64,000 bases of DNA from Pseudoxanthomonas sp. CF125 (GCF_900104085.1 NZ_FNLD01000004.1:62001-126000); one strand, 5' to 3'. Counted from the stretch's first letter, positions 16,496-25,838 are shown. Numbers and translations: made by a program. The notes: generated by a model from the sequence alone, not told the origin.

Positions 16496-18121
16496 ATGAA
16501 CCTTCGTTTCGCCACCCTGGCTCTTGCTCTGGCCGCCGCCAACGCCCATGCCATGACCGATACCGAACTGCGCAAAGTCGTCGACCAGCGCCTGCACGGC
16601 GACCGCACCGGCGCCTGCATGGCGGTGGCGGTGATCGAGAAAGATGCCGTTGCCCGTACCTTCGCCTGTGCCGACGACAAAGATGTCGCACGCATCGACG
16701 CTAACAGCGCCTTCGAGATCGGCTCGGTCAGCAAGACCATGAACGCGGCGCTGCTCGCCGACTTGATCGGGCAGGGCAAGGCTTCGCTGGACGATCCACT
16801 GGCCGACTATCTGCCGACAGGCACCAAGGTACCCGCGTTCGAAGGCAGGAAAATCCTGCTGCGCCATGTAGTCACCCATACGTCCGGTCTGCCGGCGCTA
16901 CCGGCACGGCTTGGCGCAACGGACATGAACGATCCCTACGTCAACCTGACCGAGGACGCGCTGCTGGCCTCGCTCGGCGACGCCACGCTCTCCGCCGCAC
17001 CGGGAACGAAGTTCGAATATTCCAACTTCGCCTCCATGGTGCTGTCCTACGCGGTCGCACATCGCGCAGGGGAGGACTACGAAACGTTGATCCGCCAACG
17101 CCTGTTTGCGCCTTTGAAGATGGATAACGCCTACATCAAGCAGTTGCCGGCTGGCGTGCGCGCGGCGCAAGGGCATTCGCCCAACGGCAAGGCGGTGTCG
17201 GCCTGGAATTTCAGTACCAATCTTGCCGGTGTCGGCGGCGTACGCGCCACGCTCGACGACATGATCGACTACGTACAGGGCGAACTCGGCAAACCTGCGG
17301 TTTCGATAACGCCCGCGCTCAAGCTCAGCCAGCAGGAAGTGTCGAAGACGCCGCCCATGGCGATGAACTGGATGCTGATGCCGGTGGCGGGGCGGACGGT
17401 GCACGTGCACGAAGGCGGCACGGGCGGCTTCTCGTCCTTCGTCGCATTCGACGTTGCCAGGCAGCGCGGTGTGGTGATCCTGTCCGACACTACCTGGAAC
17501 TCGCTCGGCAGCCTGGGCACGCTCGGCCTGCATCTGGTCGATGAGAGCTTTCCGCTGGGCAAGCCGCGCAAGGCCGTCAAACCGCCGGCCGATTTGTTGG
17601 AGGGACTGGTCGGCGACTATCGGGTCGGCGCCATGAAGATGAAGCTCAGCCGCAAGGACGGTGCGCTGGTGATCCAGGCCGAAGGGCAGCCCGCCTATAC
17701 GATGGCCTATGACGATGCGGGCGATTTCTACCCGTTGGATTTCGACGCGTTGCTGCGCCCGGGGCGTACCAGCAGCGGTTACGGCTTCACCTGGATGCAG
17801 ATGGGCGGGGTGATGGCGGCACAGCGCGTGGATGGCGTGGCGAAGGCGCCGAAGATCGCGCTGCCGGCCGAAGAATTGCGCGAATACGCCGGCGAGTATC
17901 CATTGACGTCGGGATTCGGCCTGACCGTGATGGAAAAAGACGGCAGGCTTTTCGTTCAAGGAACCGGCCAGCAGGCGATAGAAGTGAGCGCGGTGAAAGC
18001 GGATGTGTTCGTAGCCGATATCGTGGCCGCGGAGATCCAGTTCGAACGCGATGCGTCCGGCAAAGTGATCGCGCTGACTCTGCTGCAGGGCGGCCAGAAG
18101 CTGCGCGGTGAGCGCAAGTGA
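16496..18121 (+). CDS. Secreted serine hydrolase, beta-lactamase/AmpC fold
   Basis: This 541-residue protein has a short signal peptide (ATLALALAAANAHA). A class C beta-lactamase-like domain follows, of the kind found in penicillin-binding peptidases and esterases. The nucleophile motif SVSK is at residues 77-80, YSN at 175-177, and HEGGTGG at 305 takes the place of KTG. The C-terminal 160 residues form an extra domain of the DUF3471-like type (EGLVGDYRVGAMKMKL...LREYAGEYPL). AGGGAG precedes ATG 16496. Its stop overlaps the next gene's GTG by four bases (GTGA), so it leads a three-gene operon with a LytS-like kinase and a LytTR regulator. Substrate unknown. Confidence 0.85.
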   Translation: MNLRFATLALALAAANAHAMTDTELRKVVDQRLHGDRTGACMAVAVIEKDAVARTFACADDKDVARIDANSAFEIGSVSKTMNAALLADLIGQGKASLDDPLADYLPTGTKVPAFEGRKILLRHVVTHTSGLPALPARLGATDMNDPYVNLTEDALLASLGDATLSAAPGTKFEYSNFASMVLSYAVAHRAGEDYETLIRQRLFAPLKMDNAYIKQLPAGVRAAQGHSPNGKAVSAWNFSTNLAGVGGVRATLDDMIDYVQGELGKPAVSITPALKLSQQEVSKTPPMAMNWMLMPVAGRTVHVHEGGTGGFSSFVAFDVARQRGVVILSDTTWNSLGSLGTLGLHLVDESFPLGKPRKAVKPPADLLEGLVGDYRVGAMKMKLSRKDGALVIQAEGQPAYTMAYDDAGDFYPLDFDALLRPGRTSSGYGFTWMQMGGVMAAQRVDGVAKAPKIALPAEELREYAGEYPLTSGFGLTVMEKDGRLFVQGTGQQAIEVSAVKADVFVADIVAAEIQFERDASGKVIALTLLQGGQKLRGERK

Positions 18122-19341
18122 TCGGCCCGCGGCAGGACTATCCCTTGAGCGAGGCGCTACCTTCCGATGTGCTGGTCGGCAGCAACGCAGTGTGGAGCCG
18201 CTATCGCCGCTACCCGGTCTTCAGTTCGCACTGGCTGCTGGGCCGCAGTGCGATATTCGCGACGGCACTCCTGTTCGTCGCCGTGACGATCGGCACCGGC
18301 ACCGGACTGGCGATGCAGGACTGGTGGGTCGGCGTGCGGATAGGCCTGACCGAGTGGGTCGCCTTCGTTCTGATGGCGACGATGGGCCCGGCCCTGGCTA
18401 CCTGGGTCAGGCACCGGCGCTGGCCGGTGTCGCGCGAACGCAAAGCCGTGGTCATTGCCGTGTTGCTGGGCATGCTGATCAGTTTCTTCGTCGACCGGCT
18501 CGCTTCGGGCTATGTCGAACAACTGATGCGCCCCTTCATGGCGGCAAGAGGGATCGGCCCGGTTCCGCAGATGGGAGCGCTGGCCAAGGCCGTCGGTCTG
18601 GCCATGAATCTGGCGGTGCTGATCGTGGTGTATGGGTTGTTCGGCGGCGGTTTGTCGCTGCGGGCCTACTTCAGCGAACGACGGCGCTGGGATCGGCACA
18701 ACAGCAGGCAACAGCTGGCTGCGGCGCTGGTGGAAGCGCGCGACGCCGACCTGCGCCTGGGCGTGTTGCAGGCGCAGGTGGAGCCGCACTTCCTGTTCAA
18801 TACGCTGGCTTCGGTGCGTGCGCTGGTGCGTCAGGATCCGGCGCAGGCGGAAAACACGCTGGATGCGCTGGTGGATTTCCTGCGCGCCAGCATCCCAAAA
18901 CTGCGCGATGGCGAATCGAAACTGCATTCCACGCTGGGGCAGCAATTGGATCTTTGCCGCAGCTATCTGGCCTTGATGCAGGTACGCATGGGCGGAAGAC
19001 TGAGCTACGCGGTGGAAGCCGATCCTGCGTTGCGCGCTGCGGCATTCCCGCCGTCCATCCTGATCACCCTGGTGGAGAACGCGATCAAGCATGGCATCGA
19101 ACCCAAGCCCGGGCCTGGATGCGTGCGCATTCTCGCCTCCCTGCATGAGGGCAGGCTGCTGGTGCGGGTCGTCGACGATGGAGTAGGCCTGCAACCAGGA
19201 CTGGGTAGCGGCATGGGTCTGGTCAATGTGCGTGAACAGCTGGCAAGCCGCTTCGGTGGACGCGGAAGCTTCAACCTGCATCCGTTGCCCGGCGCAGGAG
19301 TGAGCGCGGAGATAAGCATACCGATGGAACACAGCACATGA
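18118..19341 (+). CDS. LytS/YehU-type membrane sensor histidine kinase
   Basis: This 407-residue kinase has four or five membrane helices in the first 185 residues, starting SHWLLGRSAIFATALLFVAV. The His_kinase domain contains VEPHFLFNTLASVRALV with phospho-acceptor His224. The ATP-binding part has LVENAIKHGIEP (N box) and GVGLQPGLGSGMGLVNVREQL (G boxes). This is the layout of kinases that partner LytTR regulators. It starts at GTG 18118 overlapping the preceding hydrolase stop, and its own partner begins 13 bases after its stop. The N-terminus has no recognisable ligand domain beyond the helices. Confidence 0.9.
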   Translation: MIGPRQDYPLSEALPSDVLVGSNAVWSRYRRYPVFSSHWLLGRSAIFATALLFVAVTIGTGTGLAMQDWWVGVRIGLTEWVAFVLMATMGPALATWVRHRRWPVSRERKAVVIAVLLGMLISFFVDRLASGYVEQLMRPFMAARGIGPVPQMGALAKAVGLAMNLAVLIVVYGLFGGGLSLRAYFSERRRWDRHNSRQQLAAALVEARDADLRLGVLQAQVEPHFLFNTLASVRALVRQDPAQAENTLDALVDFLRASIPKLRDGESKLHSTLGQQLDLCRSYLALMQVRMGGRLSYAVEADPALRAAAFPPSILITLVENAIKHGIEPKPGPGCVRILASLHEGRLLVRVVDDGVGLQPGLGSGMGLVNVREQLASRFGGRGSFNLHPLPGAGVSAEISIPMEHST

Positions 19342-19354
19342 AGGGACAGTCCGC

Positions 19355-20116
19355 ATGAAACCCGTCACCGCTCTGATTGCAGAAGACGAAGCGCCGCAAC
19401 GGATCGCACTGCAGGGACAACTGTCGGAAGCCTGGCCGGAATTGGAAATCGTCGCGGTCTGCGAGGACGGGCTGTCGGCGCTCGATGCGGTCGCCATGCA
19501 CAAGCCTTCGGTGGCGTTCCTGGATATCCGCATGCCCGGCGTCAGCGGCCTGGATGTGGCCATGGCGGTGGTGGAGAACGGCGGACTGGTGGTGTTCACC
19601 ACCGCCTACGACGACTACGCCATCCGTGCGTTCGAAGCCGGCGCTGCCGATTATCTGCTCAAGCCCGTGCAACCGGTGCGGTTGGCGCGGGCCGTCGAGC
19701 GCCTGCGCGAACGATTGCAGCAGGTGCCTGCGACCGGTCTGCAAGCGGTGATGGAGCGACTGGAAGCGCGCCTGCGCCCGGCCGGAGACAAGCTGATCCG
19801 CTGGATCACCGCCAGCATCGGCGACAGCGTACGCATGATCGGGATCGATGAAGTCCTGTTTTTCCAGGCGCAGGACAAGTACGTGCGCGTGGTCACTACC
19901 CAGGACGAATCCATCATCCGCACTTCGTTGAAAGAACTGCTGGCCGGGCTGGATCCGACGGAGTTCTGGCAGGTGCATCGCGGCGTGGTGGTGCGGGTGA
20001 AGGCGATCGACCGCGTACGCAAGGACGAATTCGGCCGCCACGTCTTGACCCTGAAGGGCCGTGGCGAAGCGCTGCCGGTCAGTGCCGCATTCCAGCAACG
20101 TTTCCGCGGCATGTAG
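19355..20116 (+). CDS. LytTR family response regulator
   Basis: This 253-residue protein has a receiver domain with the acidic pair at Glu10-Asp11 and the phosphorylated Asp57 in FLDIRMPGVSG; VVFTTAYDDYAI and YLLKPVQ carry the conserved Thr/Ser and Lys. A LytTR DNA-binding domain occupies about residues 145-250 (DEVLFFQAQDKYVRVVT, FWQVHRGVVVRVKAIDRV, GRGEALPVSAAFQQRF). It is the cognate partner of the upstream kinase. Targets are unknown; direct repeats upstream of the hydrolase would be the first place to look. Confidence 0.93.
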   Translation: MKPVTALIAEDEAPQRIALQGQLSEAWPELEIVAVCEDGLSALDAVAMHKPSVAFLDIRMPGVSGLDVAMAVVENGGLVVFTTAYDDYAIRAFEAGAADYLLKPVQPVRLARAVERLRERLQQVPATGLQAVMERLEARLRPAGDKLIRWITASIGDSVRMIGIDEVLFFQAQDKYVRVVTTQDESIIRTSLKELLAGLDPTEFWQVHRGVVVRVKAIDRVRKDEFGRHVLTLKGRGEALPVSAAFQQRFRGM

Positions 20117-20120
20117 GGTT

Positions 20121-20217
20121 GTAGGAGCGGCGCTGGAACGACGTAGGAGCGACGTGAGTCGCGACCGAAAGCAACGGCATGTGCTCGCGACTCACGTCGC
20201 TCCTACGCCGCTCCTAC
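20121..20217. repeat. Nested GTAGGAGCG inverted repeat (family A, copy 3)
   Basis: Two nested pairs are visible. The outer GTAGGAGCGGCG (20121-20132) matches CGCCGCTCCTAC (20206-20217). The inner GTAGGAGCGACGTGAGTCGC (from 20143) matches GCGACTCACGTCGCTCCTAC ending at 20206. It separates the convergent LytTR gene and ogt. The right arms encode the last codons and the stop of ogt. Confidence 0.9.
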
Positions 20218-20724
20218 GCGCTGATGTGCGAACAGGTCGTCGGCACGCGCCAGCGCGCCTTCCAGTTCCAGCAGGAACTGCTTGGTCGGCAACCCGCCGC
20301 CGAAGCCGGTCAGCGATCCGTCGGCGCCGATCACGCGATGGCAGGGCAGCACGATGGGCAGCGGGTTGCGCCCATTGGCCGCACCCACCGCACGCATCGC
20401 CGTGGGCTTGCCGATGCGTTGGGCCAGTTGCGCATAGCTGATGGTTTGGCCGTAGGGAATCGTCGCCAGCGTGTGCCACACCTCGGTTTGGAACGGCGTA
20501 CCTTGCGGTGCGAGCGGGAGGTCGAACTGCTTGCGCGTGCCGGCGAAGTACTCCTTCAGTTGCACGCGCGTCATATCGAGTATCGCGTCCTCTCCTTCCG
20601 CCCATTTTTCCAGACGTGCCATCGGATGGCGAGGCGAATGGAATTCGATCAGGCGCAGGCCATCGTCGTCCGCCGCGAGCAGCAGGGGTTCGACGGGGCT
20701 GTCCATGTACTGATAGCGGATCAT
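20203..20724 (-). CDS. ogt: Methylated-DNA--[protein]-cysteine S-methyltransferase
   Basis: This suicide enzyme transfers the methyl group from O6-methylguanine to its own cysteine. The active-site motif LPCHRVIG places the acceptor Cys at residue 128. The helix-turn-helix region [33 protein letters not shown] and the C-terminal [16 protein letters not shown] are typical. The protein has 173 residues. The last four residues (VGAA) and the TAG stop are encoded by the arms of the family A repeat. The Ada-AlkA fusion lies 140 bases upstream on the same strand, forming an alkylation-damage repair block. Confidence 0.93.
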   Translation of the reverse strand: MIRYQYMDSPVEPLLLAADDDGLRLIEFHSPRHPMARLEKWAEGEDAILDMTRVQLKEYFAGTRKQFDLPLAPQGTPFQTEVWHTLATIPYGQTISYAQLAQRIGKPTAMRAVGAANGRNPLPIVLPCHRVIGADGSLTGFGGGLPTKQFLLELEGALARADDLFAHQRVGAA

Positions 20725-20754
20725 TTCAATCCTCCAGCATAAAATAGATGAATC

Positions 20755-20836
20755 GTCATTCCCGCGAAGGCGGGAACCCAGCGACTTTCGCTCTTTGCAA
20801 GCAAAGGCACTGGATTCCCGCCTTCGCGGGAATGAC
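20755..20836. repeat. GTCATTCCCGCGAAGGCGGG inverted repeat (family C, copy 2)
   Basis: GTCATTCCCGCGAAGGCGGG starts at 20755 and its complement ends at 20836 (CCCGCCTTCGCGGGAATGAC). It sits between ogt and the alkA fusion, 28 bases after the alkA stop. Confidence 0.88.
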
Positions 20837-20863
20837 GAGTAATTGTTTTGAGGTGTTCATCTT

Positions 20864-22360
20864 TCATTTCTTGCCAGTCGGCGGTTTGGCCGCGCCCATC
20901 GAATCCTTCCACACCTGGATCACCGCATACGCCCGCCATGGCCGCCACGATTCGGCCCGCGCGATAAGCGCCTTGGCGGTCATGCGCGATCCGTCTGTCG
21001 GCACCGCTTTTTGCAGAACCAGATCGTCGGCAGGGAACGCATCCGGATGCCCCAGCGCGCGCATGGCGATGTAGTTCGCGGTCCATGGTCCGATCCCGGG
21101 CAACGCGACCCAGCGTGCCAGGAAGTCATCCAGCATGCGTTCGCTGCGGAAATCCACCCGCCCGTCCAGCACCGCGCGGGCGACGGTGCGTACGGTGTCG
21201 GCGCGTGTGCGGGTCAGGCCGATGCGGGTGAGGTCGGCATCGGCCAACGCTTCGGGCGTGGGAAAAAGGTGACGCAAGCCGGGCGCAAAACCCTCGGCCA
21301 TGGTTTCGCCGAATTCCTGCGCCAGCCTTGCCGTGAACGTACGCGCCGCCGCCACGCTGACCTGCTGGCCGATGATGGCGCGCATGGCGATTTCGAAACC
21401 GTCCCAGCCGCTGGGCAAACGCAGGCCCGGGCGCTTCTTCAGCAAGGGCCGCAGGCGCGCATCGTGCGAAAGCGCGGCGGCGATGGCGTGCGGATCCGCA
21501 TCCAGGTCGAACATGCGCCGCAGCCGGTTGACGATATCCAACAGCCGCGTCGGTGCAACGCCGTGCAGCTCCAGCTTCAAGGCGTGTTCGCCATTCGGCC
21601 ACGCGCTCACACGCAACCACCCCGGCGCACTGGCTGGGCCGATCACGCGCGCGTAGGCGAGATCGTCCACCGATTCCACGCCCGGCAGGGCGCGTCCGCG
21701 CAGGAAATCCAGCATGGCGGTGAAGTCGTACGGCGGCCGGTAGCCCAATCGCAGCACCAGCGTGCCTTCCTGCGTGATCACGGTCTGGCGGCGCAGATCG
21801 CGGGGCGCCATTCGGTACGCTTCCAGGAAAGTGGCGTTGAATCGCCGCAGGCTGCCGAAGCCGGAAGCCAGCGCCACTTCGGTGATGGGCAGGTTGGTTT
21901 CGGTAAGCAGTTGCTTGGCGAACAACAGTCTGCGTGTGCCGTGCACGCCGATGGGCGCGGCGCCCAAGCGATCGGTGAACAGTCTGCGCAATTGGCGCTC
22001 GCCCAGCCCCACGCGTTCGGCCAATGCCGACAACGGTTGTTCCGCCAGCAAACCCTGGTCGATCAGTTTCAATGCGCGCGCCACGGCTTCGTCGCCGCGC
22101 CGCCATGCGCCATCGCCAGGCGCCAGTTCCGGGCGGCAGCGCAGGCAGGGACGGTAACCGGCGGCTTCGGCTGCGGCCGCATTGCCGTAATAGGTGATGT
22201 TGATCGGTTTGGGGGAAGGCGCCGGACACATGGGCCGGCAATAGATGCGGGTGCTTTTCACCGCAACAAAAAACAGCCCGTCGAAACGCGCATCGCGGCT
22301 CAGGCGCGCCTGTTCGCAGACGCGGGGATCCAGTGCAGTAAAGGCGCCATTGCTTTCCAT
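20864..22360 (-). CDS. alkA: Ada-AlkA fusion: AraC-type regulator with 3-methyladenine DNA glycosylase II
   Basis: This 498-residue protein combines three parts. Residues 10-85 form the Ada zinc/methyl-phosphotriester domain with Cys41, Cys45, Cys72 and Cys75 (YCRPMCPAP and PCLRCRPE). Residues 90-185 form an AraC-type helix-turn-helix (LSALAERVGLGERQLRRLF...ITEVALASGFGSLRRF). Residues 195-490 form AlkA, with the N-terminal AlkA domain and the HhH-GPD core ALPGIGPWTANYIAMRALG followed by FPADDL. It should excise alkylated purines and, when its Cys accepts a methyl group, activate transcription. It lies directly upstream of ogt on the same strand. Confidence 0.93.
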   Translation of the reverse strand: MESNGAFTALDPRVCEQARLSRDARFDGLFFVAVKSTRIYCRPMCPAPSPKPINITYYGNAAAAEAAGYRPCLRCRPELAPGDGAWRRGDEAVARALKLIDQGLLAEQPLSALAERVGLGERQLRRLFTDRLGAAPIGVHGTRRLLFAKQLLTETNLPITEVALASGFGSLRRFNATFLEAYRMAPRDLRRQTVITQEGTLVLRLGYRPPYDFTAMLDFLRGRALPGVESVDDLAYARVIGPASAPGWLRVSAWPNGEHALKLELHGVAPTRLLDIVNRLRRMFDLDADPHAIAAALSHDARLRPLLKKRPGLRLPSGWDGFEIAMRAIIGQQVSVAAARTFTARLAQEFGETMAEGFAPGLRHLFPTPEALADADLTRIGLTRTRADTVRTVARAVLDGRVDFRSERMLDDFLARWVALPGIGPWTANYIAMRALGHPDAFPADDLVLQKAVPTDGSRMTAKALIARAESWRPWRAYAVIQVWKDSMGAAKPPTGKK

Positions 22361-22454
22361 GGGGGCAGGTTAGCACCGGTTTGTGGGCCGGACTCGCCGT
22401 TTTCGGACATCAATGCTGAGGGCACGAAACGGATATCAAATCCGTGTGAAAAAC

Positions 22455-22604
22455 CCGTTCGTGGTGAGCCTGTCGAAAGCCCGGCTCGTGGCGAGTTCTT
22501 CTAATCCGTTCGTGGTGAGCTTGTCGAACCACGCTTTTCGCGGAGTTTTTCAGCAACGGCAAACAGCCGCCAAGAGCATGGTTCGACAAGCTCACCACGA
22601 ACGG
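22455..22604. repeat. CCGTTCGTGGTGAGC inverted repeats (family G, copy 1)
   Basis: Two direct copies of CCGTTCGTGGTGAGC (22455 and 22506) are followed by the complement GCTCACCACGAACGG (ending 22604), each adjoining TGTCGAA. It fills the 280-base gap between the divergent alkA side and the phosphodiesterase end. The same family recurs at 62355-62508. Confidence 0.85.
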
Positions 22605-22641
22605 AATTGAGGGACGATTACCGGGCCGATATCCGGAAGCT

Positions 22642-23898
22642 CTATTTATCCGCTTCCAGCGCAGGCAGCAACGGAGCGATATCGCCGTCGTTCTCGCGCG
22701 CCGGTATGTCCAGCAATCTGGCCATCAGCGGATACACATCCACATTGTCGAAGGGAGCGATCACCACGCCTTTGCGGAAGGCAAGCCCGTGCGCGATGAA
22801 AGTCGCGCGCATCGAGGCGAGCGCGGGGTCGTAGCCATGCGAGCCGCGAGTGCCGGCGAGTGCGCGTTTGGCCATGCCGGCTGCCGGAATGGCATCCCAG
22901 CCTTCGTCCATCTGGCAAACGATCGGCGGTACGCGTGCGTTGCGGCCGTAATGCCAACGCGCGGGCAGTTCGCTTTTGCGCCAGCACTGGTAGTGGTTGT
23001 GGCGGCCGAGCAGGCGCTTTTCCGCCGCTTCCACGTGTCCGGCGCGCGGGGCGATGCCGACCGACTGGCCGATGCTGACAACAATCGCGTCTTCCACCGG
23101 CACCATGTCCTCCACCGCCACCACCTGGCCGGGCGGTACTACTGCCATGCCATGGTCGGACACCACGATCACGTTCATCCGCTCCAGAAGGCCTTTACCT
23201 GCCAGCGAATCGAGCAGGCGGCCGACGGCGGCATCGGCCTGGCGCACGGCCTGATGCGTCTGCGGCGCATGCGGTCCGTGTTCGTGGCCGGCGCCATCCA
23301 CCATTTCCAGGTACAACGCGGCGAATCGCGGGCGGGTGGCGGCGGGTTCTTCCAGCCAGCGGGCCACTTCGTCGGCGCGTTGATCGGCGGGTATGGATTC
23401 GTCGTACGGCTTCCAGCGGGTAGGGCGCACGCCATCGATCTCCGCCGCACTGCCGGGCCAGGCCCAGATCGCGGTCGGCAGGCCGGCTTTTTCGGCGCCT
23501 ACCCAGATCGGTTCGGCACGCCACCAGCGTCCGTCGCCTACCGCGGCCAGATCGGCCACCCGGAAATCGCCCAGCCCTTCCTCGCGCATCGTGTTGTGCA
23601 CCACGCCGTGACGGTCGGGGCGCAAACCGGTGACCAGGGTGAAATGGTTGGGGAAGGTCAGGGCCGGGTAGGAGGGGTTCATCCATTCGGCGCGGACTCC
23701 CTGTCGGGCCAGGCGGTCCAGATGCGGTGTGTCGCCCTTGCCCAGATAGTCGGCGCGCAGGGCATCGATGGAAATCAGCAGCAGCGGTACGGGCTCTGAA
23801 GCGGTTCGGGTGGCAGTGGTTCGGGCCGGGGTGGTGGTGCAGCCCGCCAACAACAGCAAAGCGGCCAGCCACGCAAGCCTGAAGAATGGCGGGTGCAT
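22642..23898 (-). CDS. Nucleotide pyrophosphatase/phosphodiesterase family lipoprotein
   Basis: This 418-residue protein starts MHPPFFRLAWLAALLLLAGC with a lipobox (LLAGC), so it should be a lipoprotein. The alkaline-phosphatase-fold NPP features are LLLISIDALRADYL with the first metal Asp, PSYPALTFPNHFTLVTG with the nucleophile Thr in ALTFPNH, EMVDGAGHEHGP, IVVSDHGM and RGSHGYDP. NPP enzymes cleave nucleotide or lipid phosphodiesters outside the cytoplasm. The frame is open far upstream, but only ATG 23898 gives a signal peptide. It is divergent from an NTF2-like gene 57 bases away. Confidence 0.88.
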   Translation of the reverse strand: MHPPFFRLAWLAALLLLAGCTTTPARTTATRTASEPVPLLLISIDALRADYLGKGDTPHLDRLARQGVRAEWMNPSYPALTFPNHFTLVTGLRPDRHGVVHNTMREEGLGDFRVADLAAVGDGRWWRAEPIWVGAEKAGLPTAIWAWPGSAAEIDGVRPTRWKPYDESIPADQRADEVARWLEEPAATRPRFAALYLEMVDGAGHEHGPHAPQTHQAVRQADAAVGRLLDSLAGKGLLERMNVIVVSDHGMAVVPPGQVVAVEDMVPVEDAIVVSIGQSVGIAPRAGHVEAAEKRLLGRHNHYQCWRKSELPARWHYGRNARVPPIVCQMDEGWDAIPAAGMAKRALAGTRGSHGYDPALASMRATFIAHGLAFRKGVVIAPFDNVDVYPLMARLLDIPARENDGDIAPLLPALEADK

Positions 23899-23955
23899 AG
23901 GCGATCGTCGTGAGAATCTTATGCGTGAAGCTTGGCAGACTCGGGAGTAACGTGC

Positions 23956-24504
23956 ATGACACAGGCCGGCATGACACAGATTCGAAGGATCAGCTGCATC
24001 GCCGCACTGGCCTTGTCCTGGCCATTGGCATCGGCCGCAGAAGCGCCGTCTACCGCGCCCGCTGCCGATCCTGCGCAGTGCCAGGTCTGGCAACGTGAGC
24101 TCAGTTTCGCCAGGTCGGTCGCCGAACACGATGCCTCGGCCTTCGCCGAGCACCTGCATCCCCGGGCAGCGTTCGGCGTGGAGCGCCAGCCCAGCATCGG
24201 CCGCGAAAAGATCGCTGAGGAATGGAAGGGCATCGTCGACGGCAGTGCGATCAAGCTGGAGTGGTATCCGGACCGGGTCGTGGTGGGTGGCGACGGCCGT
24301 ACCGCTTTTTCCACAGGCCCGGCGCTGTACCAGGATCCGGCCACGGGCAAGTTCCGGCACGGGCGTTTCAGATCGGTGTGGCAGCAGGAAGCCGATGGCG
24401 CGTGGCGGGTGATCTTCGATGACGGCAACCGTCCCGAACCGGCCGACGAAGCTGCGGTGCAGGCGTTCCGTGCGGGCAGCGGCAAGGCGTGCGGCGCTGC
24501 CTGA
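23956..24504 (+). CDS. Secreted NTF2-like (DUF4440/SnoaL) protein
   Basis: This 182-residue protein has an N-terminal signal peptide (ISCIAALALSWPLASAA). The rest has the cone-shaped NTF2-like pattern: RSVAEHDASAFAEHLHPRAAFG, REKIAEEWKGIV and a late GRFRSVWQQEADGAWRVIFDDG strand pair. Such domains bind small molecules or act as simple enzymes; no function can be set here. ATG 23956 has GGGAG eight bases upstream; ATG 23971 (MTQIRR) is an alternative with the same signal peptide. Confidence 0.8.
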   Translation: MTQAGMTQIRRISCIAALALSWPLASAAEAPSTAPAADPAQCQVWQRELSFARSVAEHDASAFAEHLHPRAAFGVERQPSIGREKIAEEWKGIVDGSAIKLEWYPDRVVVGGDGRTAFSTGPALYQDPATGKFRHGRFRSVWQQEADGAWRVIFDDGNRPEPADEAAVQAFRAGSGKACGAA

Positions 24505-24610
24505 GGCGTTTATGAATGCGGGCGATGGGGTTGCGACCGGTAAATGCCCGTGCGCGTATAACCGATGCATTCCACTTTTTTTGGTGCGCTCACTGCGCAG
24601 GAGATCCCCC

Positions 24611-24949
24611 ATGAAACGTCTTGCTCTTACCGCAGCCTTGCTGAGTCTGGCATTCGCCACTTCCGCACAGACCGCTACGCCTGCTGCCGCAGATACGCAG
24701 ACCACAGCCACGGCTCCTACCGGAACATCGACCGAAGCGTCGGGCAATCGGAACAAGGCCGACGCCAAAAACGAAGCCGCCGACCACAACTGCCTCAAGC
24801 ACACCGGTTCGCGGCTCATCCGCGCCGACAGCAAGGGCCGCAAGTGCGCCAATGCTACCGGTCGGGCGTACAACCGCGACGATATCGATCGCACAGGCGC
24901 CGTCGACCTGCGCGATGCGATCCGCAGGCTGGATCCGGCGGTGCATTAA
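24611..24949 (+). CDS. Small secreted protein of unknown function
   Basis: This 112-residue protein has a clear signal peptide (MKRLALTAALLSLAFATSAQ). A Thr/Ala-rich spacer to about residue 50 follows. A conserved-looking C-terminal block DHNCLKHTGSRLIRADSKGR, then KCANATGRAYNRDDIDRTGAVDLRDAIRRLDPAVH, ends the protein. The two Cys could form a disulfide. Proteins of this layout recur in Xanthomonadaceae from memory, but I know no function. It is co-directional with the NTF2-like gene 106 bases upstream and convergent with thuA across a repeat. Confidence 0.78.
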   Translation: MKRLALTAALLSLAFATSAQTATPAAADTQTTATAPTGTSTEASGNRNKADAKNEAADHNCLKHTGSRLIRADSKGRKCANATGRAYNRDDIDRTGAVDLRDAIRRLDPAVH

Positions 24950-24984
24950 GGGCGCTGCACTAAAGCAGTGTCATCCAGGGCAAT

Positions 24985-25056
24985 GTCATCCCGAGCAAAG
25001 CGAGGGATCTGCTTCATCGCTCGCAATAGCAGGTCCCTCGCTACGCTCGGGATGAC
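24985..25056. repeat. GTCATCCCGAGC inverted repeat (family D)
   Basis: GTCATCCCGAGCAAAGCGAG (24985) pairs with CTCGCTACGCTCGGGATGAC (ending 25056). It lies in the convergent gap between the small secreted protein and the ThuA gene. Confidence 0.85.
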
Positions 25057-25103
25057 AAGTTTGGAGGGATGACGGGTCGAGTACGGTCGCTTTGCGCTGC
25101 CCG

Positions 25104-25838
25104 TCAACACTCGTCCGAAAACCGCACCACATAACGCAGCCCGCGCTTGAGCTGCGCTTCGAACTGCGGGTCCGCATACAGCTTGATTTCGTGCCCCAGC
25201 CCGGTATACCACGCGCGTCCGCCATCGTAGCCGTGGCACCAAGCGATGGGGTGGTCGGCGCCCATGGTGCCGCCTTGGTAGTCGCGTTCGTCCACCGTGG
25301 CGGTCACCTGCACCGCACTGCGCGGGTTGCTGCGGTAGTTGTAGATCTCGTCGGTCACGGTCCACGCGGGCACGGCGGTCGGAATGCCTTCGTGTTCGAA
25401 CACCACTTTGGTGGTCTGCAACCCCGGCGGGTGGCTCTTGAACCACGCGCCCACCAATTGCCCGTACCACGGCCAGTCGTATTCGGTATCGGCGGCCGCA
25501 TGCACGCCCATGTAGCCGCCGCCGGCGCGCACGAAACTTTCCATTGCCGCCTGCTGGGTCGCGTCCAGCACGTCGCCGGTGGTGCTGGCGAAGATCACGG
25601 CGCGGTAGCGCTGCAGGTTCTTGTCGTTGAAATCGCCCGCGTCTTCAGTGTGGTCCACCGCCAGGCCTTCCTGCGCGCCCAGCCGTTGCAGCGCAGCAAT
25701 CGCCGTGGGAATGGAATCGTGCCGCCAGCCGGTGGTCTTGGTAAAGACCAGCACGCGCGGTTGCGGCTGGGCCGCGGCGGCGTTCAGACAGAGGGCCATC
25801 GAGAGGGAGATCAGCAGAGTCGGGATAAGTAGGCGCAT
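25104..25838 (-). CDS. ThuA-like domain protein, secreted
   Basis: This 244-residue protein starts [23 protein letters not shown], a signal peptide. The glutamine-amidotransferase-like ThuA domain shows [62 protein letters not shown] and [22 protein letters not shown]. ThuA-like proteins are linked to trehalose or other carbohydrate use, but the enzymatic role is unsettled. ATG 25838 is chosen over the upstream ATG 25859 because it gives a cleaner signal peptide. Confidence 0.88.
   Translation of the reverse strand: MRLLIPTLLISLSMALCLNAAAAQPQPRVLVFTKTTGWRHDSIPTAIAALQRLGAQEGLAVDHTEDAGDFNDKNLQRYRAVIFASTTGDVLDATQQAAMESFVRAGGGYMGVHAAADTEYDWPWYGQLVGAWFKSHPPGLQTTKVVFEHEGIPTAVPAWTVTDEIYNYRSNPRSAVQVTATVDERDYQGGTMGADHPIAWCHGYDGGRAWYTGLGHEIKLYADPQFEAQLKRGLRYVVRFSDEC

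Noticed and set aside
22455-22604. Possible insertion sequence ends
   Set aside because: The inverted units flank no transposase and enclose only about 100 bases; they match the small repeat at 62.4 kb.
22642-24894. A 750-codon open reverse frame
   Set aside because: Only the part from ATG 23898 encodes a lipoprotein phosphodiesterase; the upstream half is antisense to two secreted-protein genes and has no start or domain.
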